Shown piece after piece: positions 7,509 through 14,648 of a stretch of 60,319 nt of DNA. Source of the stretch: Leptobacterium sp964389205. GTDB taxonomy: Bacteria; Bacteroidota; Bacteroidia; Flavobacteriales; Flavobacteriaceae. A model generated the notes under the pieces. It saw nothing but the letters and a program-made list of their open reading frames with translations. It ran no database searches and was not told where the DNA came from. Within the stretch, counting starts at the first letter, position 1, and every line of letters starts with the position of its first letter. The stretch is taken from the NCBI GenBank assembly GCA_964389205.1, contig CAYMDH010000017.1, positions 1 to 60,319 of the forward strand, in the 5' to 3' direction. Position numbers and translations under genes: made by a program.

Positions 7509-7581
7509 GACCTGGTAGCTCAGTTGGTAGAGCATCTCCCTTTTAAGGAGAGGGTCCTGGGTTCGAGCCCCAGCCAGGTCA
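7509..7581 (+). tRNA. tRNA-Lys (anticodon TTT)
   Basis: A 73-base cloverleaf with acceptor stem GACCTGG/CCAGGTC and discriminator A, D-arm with GCTCAGTTGGTAGAGC, anticodon loop CTTTTAA (anticodon TTT) on stem TCTCC/GGAGA, and T-loop GGTTCGAGCCC. CCA is not encoded. It is followed by a terminator and an integrase remnant, so it is a likely former integration target. Confidence 0.97.
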
Positions 7582-7606
7582 CAACTCACTTAGTGAAATT
7601 ACACAA

Positions 7607-7638
7607 AAACCTGTAAACTAAATGTTTGCAGGTTTTTT
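7607..7638 (+). terminator. Rho-independent terminator after tRNA-Lys
   Basis: AAACCTGTAAAC and GTTTGCAGGTTT form a 12-base-pair stem (one G-T pair) around a short loop, followed by a T run. Confidence 0.8.
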
Positions 7639-7683
7639 AATTTTATATAATTTCATATAATATCTCCATAATACATATTAAAA

Positions 7684-7820
7684 GTGACCTATTCGGTGAC
7701 CCTTTTTCCACTTCTTAATAGGTCACCGAATCAATACTCAAATCACTGATCTTTAACACTTTATATTTTATCATTTAATTAATATTTCGTACCTTAATTT
7801 ATATTAAAAATTAGGTCACC
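7684..7820. repeat. Cluster of GGTCACC repeats upstream of the integrase remnant
   Basis: The core TAGGTCACC or its complement recurs several times. GTGACCTATT (7684-7693) runs into ATTCGGTGACC (7691-7701); AATAGGTCACCGAAT lies at 7717-7731 as their inverted counterpart; TTAGGTCACC (7811-7820) abuts the integrase ATG. Such clustered repeats between a tRNA and an integrase resemble arm-type integrase sites or an autoregulatory operator. Confidence 0.55.
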
Positions 7821-8108
7821 ATGAAGGGTTCATTTTCAATTTTATTTTATCCAAAAGGAGCTAAAACTGACAAACAAGGAAAAGCATTAATTTTTGCTAG
7901 AATTACTGTAGATGGTAAAAGGTCTGAAGTAAGTATAAAAAGACGGATTCACCCGTCAAGATGGGATTCATCAGCAGGAAAAGCAATTGGGAGAAGCCAT
8001 GAAGAATCTGAACTCAACCGTTATATTGCTAGTATTCGTTCTGAAATCTATAAAATCCATGAAAAAATAGTAACAAAGAGGAAACTGTTTACTTCCTTAA
8101 TGATTTGA
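7821..8108 (+). pseudogene. Truncated tyrosine-type site-specific integrase (N-terminal part only)
   Basis: The 95 residues match the N-terminal arm-binding part of Bacteroidota phage/ICE integrases: a basic beta-rich start (SILFYPKGAKTDKQGKALIFARI), VDGKRSEVSIKRRI, and the typical HPSRWD block. Full-length members are about 400 residues with a C-terminal catalytic R-H-R-Y domain. Here the frame ends after the first helical segment (KIHEKIVTKRKLFTS) and no catalytic domain follows. Location 240 bases downstream of tRNA-Lys in the same direction is the classic integrase position, so this marks a lost or decayed mobile element. Confidence 0.7.
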
Positions 8109-8310
8109 CTTAGAAACTAATAAAGTACTAGTATCTGAATCTTTACATTCTAAGTTCACTACTTTCTCACCAGCTACAAATCCTTTAGAAGTAATTTTAC
8201 AAGTAATGAATGCTGGTAATTTAGCATCTACTTCATCAATACCTTCAGATATAGCTGCATTAGACGATCATAAAATTAAAGATATATACCTTTCAATAAT
8301 TATAAAATGA
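8104..8310 (+). other. Open coding-like fragment without a start, unidentified
   Basis: Directly after the integrase stop, in another frame, 68 sense codons (FDLETNKVLVSESLHSKF... ending LSIIIK) run to TGA 8308-8310. Composition looks protein-like (Ser/Thr-rich, no low-complexity run) but there is no ATG at its start and I cannot assign a family. It may be the 3' end of a deleted gene joined to the integrase remnant. Confidence 0.3.
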
Positions 8311-8315
8311 ATTAA

Positions 8316-8340
8316 AAAAAGCGGGCCAAAGCCCGCTTTT
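8316..8340 (-). terminator. Bidirectional hairpin terminator
   Basis: AAAAGCGGGC and GCCCGCTTTT flank a CAAA loop, with A and T runs outside the stem. Placed 6 bases beyond the stop of the minus-strand precursor peptide gene at 8346, it fits as its terminator and can also act on the plus strand. Confidence 0.8.
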
Positions 8341-8345
8341 AGATT

Positions 8346-8483
8346 TTAATGAAGATAACAATACATACAAGAGTTCAAGTAAAAGGTATCATGACCTCCT
8401 TTTAGTTTTTTTATTTTTTTTTCTTGCAAAACTGAAACAGAATTTTTATTGAGTTTTAAGCTTTTAAAATTCTTTTTTTTCAT
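8346..8483 (-). CDS. Orphan GG-leader RiPP precursor (class I lanthipeptide-type leader), 45 aa
   Basis: Minus-strand ATG at 8483, TAA at 8346-8348. The leader MKKKNFKSLKLNKNSVSVLQ has the Bacteroidota natural-product leader signature K-x-LKLNK-x-S(I/V)S-x-L. A basic stretch and a Gly29-Gly30 cleavage site follow, then the 15-residue core HDTFYLNSCMYCYLH. Thr33 and Ser38 could be dehydrated and Cys39/Cys42 could supply lanthionine or disulfide links. The leader is the type annotated as class I lanthipeptide or GG-Bacteroidales natural-product precursor. No LanB/LanC, radical SAM, or C39-peptidase transporter gene is visible in the window, so maturation would need enzymes elsewhere. The tight fit of start, leader, GG and terminator makes this a confident small gene. 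Confidence 0.75.
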   Translation of the reverse strand: MKKKNFKSLKLNKNSVSVLQEKKIKKLKGGHDTFYLNSCMYCYLH

Positions 8484-8528
8484 GATTATAAATTTAATGA
8501 TTAGTATTATCACAATTTAAAAATAATT

Positions 8529-8558
8529 CCCTCAATTTTGTTGCGGAAAACCCTCAAT
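8529..8558. repeat. CCCTCAAT direct repeat with 22-base period, upstream of the RiPP precursor
   Basis: CCCTCAAT occurs at 8529-8536 and again at 8551-8558 (ATTGAGGG twice when read toward the gene). The 22-base period is two helical turns, the spacing seen for LytTR-type dimer sites. The repeats lie 46-75 bases upstream of the precursor ATG. The rest of 8484-8800 holds no gene that I can support. Confidence 0.45.
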
Positions 8559-8800
8559 AATAATACAAATAATCAATAAATACGTGTCTATCTTTACTAT
8601 ATAGCTTCTAATGATTTATTATATATAAATTTTTGATAATAAAAATGATATCAATTTAATTATTATGCCAACTCATAGGCATAAATGCATTTCACTTTTT
8701 TCAGTGTGAGTATTGAAGAAGATATTATAAATCATACTACTTTAGCCGTAATAATCTTTTAAATTTAGTTTACTTAATTTTTATATTGGTATAATGAACT

Positions 8801-9346
8801 CTATGCAACATTTTCCATTTGATGCACTCTTCTACGTAAGTTCAGAATACATTTTCTCATTTTAGTTTTAACCGTGCCAATAGGCATTTTAATTTCTTCA
8901 CTTACTTCTTTATATGTAAACCCTTGAAAGTATATTAAATCAAGAAGTCTTTTATCACCATCATTCATTCCCTTTAAAAAAAACTCCATCCCTATATAAT
9001 CTGTATTATGCTCTAAACTTTCTCTAGACTCTACAATTTCAGATAAAAAGTCTAATGTCATATTCTTTTGGTTCTTTTTGAAATTCTTTGAGCGTATTTT
9101 ATCTATAGCCATGTTTCTAGATATTGTAAGCATCCAAGTATAAAACCTCCCCTTTTTGGGAGAATAATCACCAGCATTATACCAAGCTTTGATAAATACA
9201 TCTTGAAGAATTTCTTCGGTATCTTCCTGATTCTTTACAATTCTATAAATAACAGTTTTTAAACTCAATTCATAAAGTTCGTAGAGCTTTTGAAAAGCTT
9301 CCATATTTTTTTGCTGAAATTGGTAAACTAATTTATCTATATCCAT
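8801..9346 (-). CDS. ECF-type RNA polymerase sigma factor, 181 aa
   Basis: Sigma-70 region 2 spans approx. residues 20-90 (LYELYELSLKTVIYRIVKN, then QDVFIKAWYNAGDY and the -10-melting block WMLTISRNMAIDKIRS). Region 4 lies at approx. 122-175 (LIYFQGFTYKEVSEEIKMPIGTVKTKMRKC). Together they make a complete ECF sigma factor of the SigK-like kind. No anti-sigma factor gene adjoins it, so control is probably transcriptional. Its upstream region carries copy C of the conserved promoter element (9420-9493). The tail HQMENVA is short. Targets are unknown. Confidence 0.9.
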   Translation of the reverse strand: MDIDKLVYQFQQKNMEAFQKLYELYELSLKTVIYRIVKNQEDTEEILQDVFIKAWYNAGDYSPKKGRFYTWMLTISRNMAIDKIRSKNFKKNQKNMTLDFLSEIVESRESLEHNTDYIGMEFFLKGMNDGDKRLLDLIYFQGFTYKEVSEEIKMPIGTVKTKMRKCILNLRRRVHQMENVA

Positions 9347-9419
9347 TTTATGATGCTTTCTCTATTAATAGCAGTAAACCGATTTAATCAAACTTGCTCA
9401 CTGTTTTTTAAATTCATAA

Positions 9420-9493
9420 CAAAGAAATGATACAGAGTACTCAGAACTAAAAAAAATCATGTGAAGATGAAATATCAGCCTTAAAAAGGAATT
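9420..9493 (-). promoter_or_regulatory. Conserved upstream promoter element, copy C (sigma factor gene)
   Basis: Read on the minus strand this 74-base block starts AATTCCTTTTTAAGG, contains ATTTTTTTTAGTT in the -33 region and ends with a degenerate -7 element TTTCTTTG at 9427-9420. The same parts in the same register occur at 50996-51069 and 55791-55865. About 67 bases of leader would precede the sigma factor ATG at 9346. Confidence 0.6.
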
Positions 9494-9538
9494 TTTCATA
9501 TTCATTTTTATATGAAATAGGTATTTTCAAAGAATTTT

Positions 9539-9618
9539 AAAAGCTATTAAGCCTTGAACATGCTAGTATATGCTAATGTTTTGAATAAATTCAAGGTAGT
9601 TATAACAATAGCTTTTTT
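9539..9618 (+). ncRNA. Candidate structured RNA or orphan terminator-like hairpin
   Basis: AAAAGCTATT (9539-9548) pairs with AATAGCTTTT (9607-9616) and inside it CCTTGAA (9552-9558) pairs with TTCAAGG (9590-9596); a T run follows on the plus strand. A two-tier stem with poly-T fits the 3' part of a small RNA, but no plus-strand promoter is evident. Elsewhere in 9494-10010 I see only AT-rich DNA with scattered AAAAGGAA motifs, a GCTCTATAGAGC palindrome and no supportable gene. Confidence 0.3.
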
Positions 9619-9988
9619 TATATAACTATAATTCAAGAAAAGGAAAAAACTCTTTTAAAAAGGAATCAATTAAGTCAAAAAAATCAGCGAATTTTTATAA
9701 ATAAAAGCTTTTTTCATGGAGCAAATTATGACGCTCTATAGAGCTTGAAATTAAATCTAATACTGGCATTGGTGACAGATAAGAAGTTCTTAAATAGAGC
9801 TCTCAAATTGTAAAAAATTCCTTTATAAAAAGGAAAATTTATTTTTTAATTAAACGGTGTTTTTCGTGTATGAGATAGTATTTTAAAACAATATATAAAA
9901 GGTTCTCCATTATTAATCATCTCAGAATTTAGTTCTTCCAGGTCGAAAAAAAATTTAATAATTGATTATTAATTTCTTGAAATTAAGT

Positions 9989-10018
9989 TTTGTAATATAA
10001 CAAACCATTCTATATTTG
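9989..10018 (+). promoter_or_regulatory. tRNA-Leu promoter (TTTG-N18-TATATTTG)
   Basis: TTTG at 9989-9992 and TATATTTG at 10011-10018 have the same 18-base spacing as at tRNA-Lys; the tRNA begins 18 bases later. Confidence 0.75.
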
Positions 10019-10035
10019 CAATCGCTATCTAATAA

Positions 10036-10119
10036 GCCCAGATGCTGGAATTGGTAGACAGGCATGGTTGAGGGCCATGTGTCCTTTAGGGCGTGTGGGT
10101 TCGACTCCCATTCTGGGCA
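10036..10119 (+). tRNA. tRNA-Leu (anticodon GAG)
   Basis: An 84-base class II tRNA. Acceptor GCCCAGA/TCTGGGC with discriminator A, anticodon stem CATGG/CCATG with loop TTGAGGG (anticodon GAG), a long variable arm (GTCCTTTAGGGC region) typical of Leu, and T-loop GGTTCGACTCC. CCA is not encoded. Confidence 0.96.
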
Positions 10120-10306
10120 CTTTTTTAATTGTCTTATTAAATTTTAAATTCTATAAACAAAATAATAATAGTTATTATATTCTATATTCTCTATAAATAA
10201 GCCTGTATACTCTTACTTTAATAGTTTTTCTTTTAAAATTTTCAAATAATTATTAATTGGTTTTAATAGATAATTTGTACATTCGTTTAAAAGTTTCTCT
10301 GAAAAG

Positions 10307-11206
10307 ATGAACAATGTAAAGAAAAATTTTAGCATTAAAGACCTTGAAAATCTATCTGGTATCAAGGCGCATACTATACGAATATGGGAAAAACGATACA
10401 GTTTATTAACCCCAGATAGAACAGAGACTAATATTCGTTATTACTCTTTACAAAACCTCCAAAGACTTCTCAATATTACATTATTATATAACAACGGTTA
10501 TAAAATATCTAAGATTGCAAAAGTATCTGAAGAGAAAATCCCTATGCTAGTTCGTGAAATTGTTTCAGAAAATAGCACTAAAAGCCATTCTATAAATGCA
10601 TTTAAGTTGGCTATGATCAATTTTGATCAAACACTTTTCTTCAATACTTATAATACACTTATCAATACAAAAACATTTAGAGAGATTTTTCATGAAATCT
10701 TTATTCCTCTATTAACAGAATTAGGTTTTTTATGGCAAACAGATACTATTAGTTTAGCACATGAACATTTTATTACTAGCTTGATCAAGCAAAAAATATT
10801 AATTAATACCGAAAAACTTCAAACAGCTGAACCCACTAAAAAAGAAAAGCCCTTTGTTTTATTCTTACCTGATAATGAAATACATGAAATTGGGCTTTTA
10901 TATTTAAATTATGAAATTATACTCCGTGGGTACAAATCTATTTATCTAGGGCAAACTGTTCCTATAGAAGGACTCGTAGATTTGCTTAAATATTTTCCTA
11001 GTGTAAATTTTGTCACTTATTTTACAGTTTCTCCAGATAAAGATAGTATTAGTAAATATGTACTAGATTTTCAAAAACAAATTAACACAAAAAACGATGG
11101 AGAATTATGGATTTTAGGGACTCAGACAAAGTACTTAAAACCTGAGAAACTTCCTGAAAAAATCAAAATCTTTGATGACTTAAATCTTATTCTTAATAAA
11201 TTATAA
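10307..11206 (+). CDS. CarH/LitR-type MerR-family regulator with B12-binding photoreceptor domain, 299 aa
   Basis: A MerR-type winged helix occupies residues ~8-75 (FSIKDLENLSGIKAHTIRIW, RYYSLQNLQRL). The C-terminal part is a cobalamin-binding module. Trp143 followed after nine residues by Glu153-His154 (AHEHF) is the W-x9-EH signature of CarH-type light sensing, and EIHEIG at 191-196 supplies the lower axial His193 in the position of the D/E-x-H-x-x-G motif. In CarH/LitR adenosylcobalamin holds a DNA-binding tetramer in the dark and light releases it, switching on carotenoid genes. It lies directly upstream of crtI in the same direction and faces the inverted repeat at 11228-11260, its expected operator. 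Photochemistry is inferred from motifs. Confidence 0.85.
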   Translation: MNNVKKNFSIKDLENLSGIKAHTIRIWEKRYSLLTPDRTETNIRYYSLQNLQRLLNITLLYNNGYKISKIAKVSEEKIPMLVREIVSENSTKSHSINAFKLAMINFDQTLFFNTYNTLINTKTFREIFHEIFIPLLTELGFLWQTDTISLAHEHFITSLIKQKILINTEKLQTAEPTKKEKPFVLFLPDNEIHEIGLLYLNYEIILRGYKSIYLGQTVPIEGLVDLLKYFPSVNFVTYFTVSPDKDSISKYVLDFQKQINTKNDGELWILGTQTKYLKPEKLPEKIKIFDDLNLILNKL

Positions 11207-11227
11207 AATTTATTAAAAGCTCTTTTT

Positions 11228-11260
11228 TTGTTTAACAAATGTATTATATTTGTTAAACAA
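11228..11260 (+). promoter_or_regulatory. crtI promoter within a 13-base inverted repeat (candidate CarH operator)
   Basis: TTGTTTAACAAAT (11228-11240) and ATTTGTTAAACAA (11248-11260) are exact inverted repeats separated by 7 bases, and each arm is itself almost palindromic. The -7 element TATATTTG (11245-11252) is buried in the repeat, and a TTTG at 11227-11230 may serve as -33 with a short spacer. The A of the crtI ATG is the last base of the repeat, so the mRNA would be leaderless or nearly so. A bound regulator would block the promoter. Confidence 0.75.
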
Positions 11261-12726
11261 TGAAACCAAACATACTTATTATAGGTTCTGGATTTTCCTC
11301 ACTTGCAGCTTCTTGTTATTTGGCAAAAGCTGGGTATAATGTTAAGGTGCTAGAAAAAAATGATACGCTAGGAGGAAGAGCACGTCAATTAAAGAGAGAT
11401 GGATTTACTTTTGACATAGGCCCTACTTGGTATTGGATGCCTGATGTTTTTGAAAAATTCTTTGGAGATTTTAACCAGAAACCTTCAGATTATTATACAC
11501 TTACCAAGCTTAATCCTGCCTATCAAGTCTATTTTGGTAAAAATGACTCTATAACCATAGAAGATACCTTAGATAAAATTTGTGCTGCTTTTGAGCAAGA
11601 AGAAAAAGGCAGCGCTCTCAAATTAAGAAAGTTTATTGCTAAAGCAGAAGATAATTATAATATAGCAATAAAAGATCTTGTATACAGACCTGGGGTATCT
11701 CCCTTAGAACTGGTAACATTTAAGGCTGCTAAAAAACTCCGCTATTTCTTTAGTACGATAAAAAAAGATGTACGTAAAGAATTTAAAAACGAACGATTGA
11801 TTCAAATATTAGAATTCCCTGTTCTCTTTTTGGGTGCAAAACCTAGTAATACACCTGCCTTTTATAATTTTATGAACTATGCAGATTTTGGATTGGGTAC
11901 CTGGCATCCAAAAAACGGTATGTATAGTGTTATTGAAGGAATTACAAAGTTAGCTATCGATCTAGGAGTTCAATTTTCAACCAAGCAAACAGTTGAAAAA
12001 ATATGCGTTGAAAATAATAAAACAACAGGAGTCATTGCAAATAGTAAACGAATTGATGCTGATATTGTTTTGAGTGGTGCAGACTATCATCATTCTGAAA
12101 CTTTATTAGACAAACCATATAGAGCATATTCTGAACGTTTTTGGAAAAAGAAAACTTTTGCTCCTTCTTCCTTATTATTTTACGTAGGCTTCAACAAAAA
12201 ATTGATAAATGTAACACATCATACTTTATTTTTTGATGTTGATTTTGATCAACATTCATATACTATTTATGATGATCCTAAATGGCCCGAAGAACCTCTT
12301 TTTTATGCTAGTTTTCCGTCAAAAACTGATATCAATGCAGCGCCTGAAGGTCAAGAGGCTGGTATTTTTTTGATACCAATCGCTCCAGGAATTGAAGATA
12401 CTCAAGAAATTAGAGAGCATTATTTTAATATTGTTATTAATCGATTTGAAAAATTAACCTCTCAACAAGTTAAAAATAATATTAACTTTAAAGAGTCCTT
12501 CTGTGTTAATGATTTTGTCAAAGATTATAATTCATATCAAGGCAACGCTTATGGTATGGCAAATACCTTATTACAAACAGCATTTTTAAGACCTAAATTA
12601 AAGAGTAAAAAAGTTGAAAATTTATATTTTACTGGACAATTAACTGTCCCTGGACCTGGGGTTCCCCCATCGCTTATATCAGGAAAACTAGTAGCTGAAC
12701 TAATTAGACAACATAAACCAATTTAA
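11260..12726 (+). CDS. crtI: Phytoene desaturase, 488 aa
   Basis: The N-terminal FAD-binding Rossmann motif IIGSGFSSLAASCYLAKAG is followed by EKNDTLGGRARQ (approx. 33-44) and DIGPTWYWMP. The C-terminal block NLYFTGQLTVPGPGVPPSLI is the CrtI-family FAD-contact signature. The length is standard for the carotenoid desaturase that converts phytoene to lycopene. First gene of crtI-crtB-crtZ; its stop codon is directly followed by the crtB ATG. Controlled by the operator-promoter at 11228-11260 and most likely by the CarH-type regulator upstream. Confidence 0.96.
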   Translation: MKPNILIIGSGFSSLAASCYLAKAGYNVKVLEKNDTLGGRARQLKRDGFTFDIGPTWYWMPDVFEKFFGDFNQKPSDYYTLTKLNPAYQVYFGKNDSITIEDTLDKICAAFEQEEKGSALKLRKFIAKAEDNYNIAIKDLVYRPGVSPLELVTFKAAKKLRYFFSTIKKDVRKEFKNERLIQILEFPVLFLGAKPSNTPAFYNFMNYADFGLGTWHPKNGMYSVIEGITKLAIDLGVQFSTKQTVEKICVENNKTTGVIANSKRIDADIVLSGADYHHSETLLDKPYRAYSERFWKKKTFAPSSLLFYVGFNKKLINVTHHTLFFDVDFDQHSYTIYDDPKWPEEPLFYASFPSKTDINAAPEGQEAGIFLIPIAPGIEDTQEIREHYFNIVINRFEKLTSQQVKNNINFKESFCVNDFVKDYNSYQGNAYGMANTLLQTAFLRPKLKSKKVENLYFTGQLTVPGPGVPPSLISGKLVAELIRQHKPI

Positions 12727-13569
12727 ATGAAATCAATTTTTGACGACATTTCATATAAGTCAAGTAAGTTAGTTACCAAATCTTACAGTACTTCTTTTTC
12801 TATGGCTGTTAAGCTCTTATCTCCTAGTATAAGGCAAGACATCTATAATATATATGGTTTTGTAAGGTTTGCAGATGAAATTGTTGATACTTTCCACAAT
12901 TATAATAAAAAGGCACTTTTTGAAAATTTTGAAAAAGAATTGGCAAATGCCTTATTGTATAAAATAAGCTTGAACCCTATTCTTAATTCTTTTCAAGAAA
13001 CAGTTCATAGGTACAAGATTGGAAACGATTTGATTGATGCTTTTATGGGTAGTATGCGATTAGATTTAGATAAAAAAGTATATTTAACCGAAGAAGAATA
13101 TAAAAATTATATTTATGGATCTGCAGATGTTGTGGGTTTAATGTGCTTGAAAGTTTTCGTTGATGGAAATGACCAACAATATAATGACTTGAAACCTTCT
13201 GCTATGTCATTGGGATCTGCTTTTCAAAAAGTAAATTTTTTACGTGATTTAAAGGTTGATTATGAAGAATTGGATAGAACCTACTTTCCTGGAACCAATC
13301 TTAACAATTTAGACGAAGCATCTAAGCAAAAAATTGTTCAAGAAATTGAAGATGATTTTGAAAAAGGATATGTTGGCATTTTAAATTTATCGCCCCAGGC
13401 AAAACTTGGAGTATATACTGCTTATAAATATTACTCTAAACTTTTATATAAATTAAAAAAAACACCTCCTCTTGAAATAAAAAATGCTAGAATTAGAGTC
13501 AATAATTATCAAAAATTTGGCTTGTTAGCTTCTTCTTATGTGAATTATAAATTACATTTGATACAGTAA
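12727..13569 (+). CDS. crtB: Phytoene synthase, 280 aa
   Basis: A squalene/phytoene synthase-family enzyme. The first Asp-rich motif is RFADEIVD (approx. 47-54), the second is RDLKVDYEELDRTYFP (approx. 173-188); both bind Mg2+-diphosphate for head-to-head condensation of two GGPP. The N-terminal SKLVTKSYSTSFSMAVKLL is typical. The ATG follows the crtI stop without a gap, which suggests translational coupling. Product: phytoene. Confidence 0.96.
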   Translation: MKSIFDDISYKSSKLVTKSYSTSFSMAVKLLSPSIRQDIYNIYGFVRFADEIVDTFHNYNKKALFENFEKELANALLYKISLNPILNSFQETVHRYKIGNDLIDAFMGSMRLDLDKKVYLTEEEYKNYIYGSADVVGLMCLKVFVDGNDQQYNDLKPSAMSLGSAFQKVNFLRDLKVDYEELDRTYFPGTNLNNLDEASKQKIVQEIEDDFEKGYVGILNLSPQAKLGVYTAYKYYSKLLYKLKKTPPLEIKNARIRVNNYQKFGLLASSYVNYKLHLIQ

Positions 13570-13582
13570 AAAATACATTGTC

Positions 13583-14032
13583 ATGAATAGTATAATTTGG
13601 ATATTAATCTTTCTAGCAGTTTTCTCTTTTATGGAGTTTATGGCATGGTTTACACATAAATATGTTATGCATGGATTTTTATGGAATTTACATAAAGATC
13701 ATCATGTAAAAGACCATGACTCTTGGTTTGAACGCAACGATACTTTCTTTATTTTTTATGCTATTATAAGCATGACTTTTTTCTCCTTAGGTAATTATAC
13801 TTCATTCTGGTATGGTTGGCCTATTGGTTTTGGGATTTTAGCATATGGTATTGCCTATTTTACAGTACATGATATTTTTATACATCAAAGATTTAAGTTT
13901 TTCCGAAATGCTAATAATAGATATGCACAAGGAATAAGAAGAGCTCATAAAATGCATCATAAACATACTGGAAAACACAAAGGAGAATGTTTTGGAATGT
14001 TATTAGCTCCTTTTAAATATTTTAAGAAGTAA
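13583..14032 (+). CDS. crtZ: Beta-carotene hydroxylase, 149 aa
   Basis: A small membrane di-iron hydroxylase with the four His motifs of CrtZ: HKYVMH (~25), HKDHH (~38), HDIFIHQRF (~96) and HKMHHKH (~122), within four hydrophobic segments. It converts beta-carotene to zeaxanthin. A lycopene cyclase (crtY) is expected in such a pathway but is not next to crtZ, so it must be elsewhere. Its stop codon lies only one base from the stop of the convergent TlpA gene. Confidence 0.94.
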   Translation: MNSIIWILIFLAVFSFMEFMAWFTHKYVMHGFLWNLHKDHHVKDHDSWFERNDTFFIFYAIISMTFFSLGNYTSFWYGWPIGFGILAYGIAYFTVHDIFIHQRFKFFRNANNRYAQGIRRAHKMHHKHTGKHKGECFGMLLAPFKYFKK

Positions 14033-14033
14033 A

Positions 14034-14600
14034 TTATTCGGCCAAAAGTCTTTCTAATTCTTCCTTTACACTATTACTATCCCAATTTGCAGCGCCTTTT
14101 TTATCTATTACTATAGCACCATTTTTATCTATCAAATAAGTAGCAGGAATACTTCTAGAAAAAAGCTCATCTGGTGTTTTTGTTAAAGGCTTATAAACTG
14201 GTATTGTGTATTCATTTTTATCTAGAAAGCTTTGTACTTTCTCTTTACTTTCTTGAGTTACAAAAAGAAACGTGACTTTATCTCCATACTCATTATAAAG
14301 TGCTTGTAAATCTGGCATTTCCGCAATGCATGGAGGGCACCATGTAGCCCATAAATTTACTAGTACAACCTCTCCTTTTGCAGCATTAAAATTATACGAT
14401 GTATTTGTATTATCCAGTTTTTTTAAATTCCAATTATAATTTGAAAGTATGGTTCTATTAGATTCTGAAATTGTTGAGGGACTAAATGATATTAGCCTAT
14501 TCATTAGAACAGATACATTAGTTCTAAACGGGGTAAATAAAAACAATGCTATAATAACTAATAATCCTAAATTAGATAATTGATTTTTAGAAATCTTCAT
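14034..14600 (-). CDS. TlpA-family thioredoxin-like protein, membrane-anchored, 188 aa
   Basis: One N-terminal transmembrane anchor (NLGLLVIIALFLFTPF) is followed by a thioredoxin fold with active-site WCPPC (Trp87-Cys91) and the cis-Pro loop SIPATY. TlpA/ResA-like proteins reduce periplasmic disulfides, often for cytochrome c or oxidase maturation. It lies 48 bases downstream of a paralogue lacking the cysteines (14649-15209), on the same strand, so the two are probably co-expressed. It is tail-to-tail with crtZ with one base between the stops and no terminator seen. Confidence 0.92.
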   Translation of the reverse strand: MKISKNQLSNLGLLVIIALFLFTPFRTNVSVLMNRLISFSPSTISESNRTILSNYNWNLKKLDNTNTSYNFNAAKGEVVLVNLWATWCPPCIAEMPDLQALYNEYGDKVTFLFVTQESKEKVQSFLDKNEYTIPVYKPLTKTPDELFSRSIPATYLIDKNGAIVIDKKGAANWDSNSVKEELERLLAE

Positions 14601-14648
14601 ATAGTTTGCTTATAAGTTATAGTCATCAATATCGCTTAAATCTAACAA

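Noticed and set aside
9397..9504. Minus-strand 35-codon frame starting MNMKNSFLRL
   Set aside because: It overlaps conserved promoter element copy C and has no conserved look; composition is biased by AT-rich DNA.
7509..10119. Second copy of the tRNA-Lys 3' end as an att site
   Set aside because: No repeat of the CCCCAGCCAGGTC segment is found downstream in the window; a CCAGGTC match near 9940 is too short.
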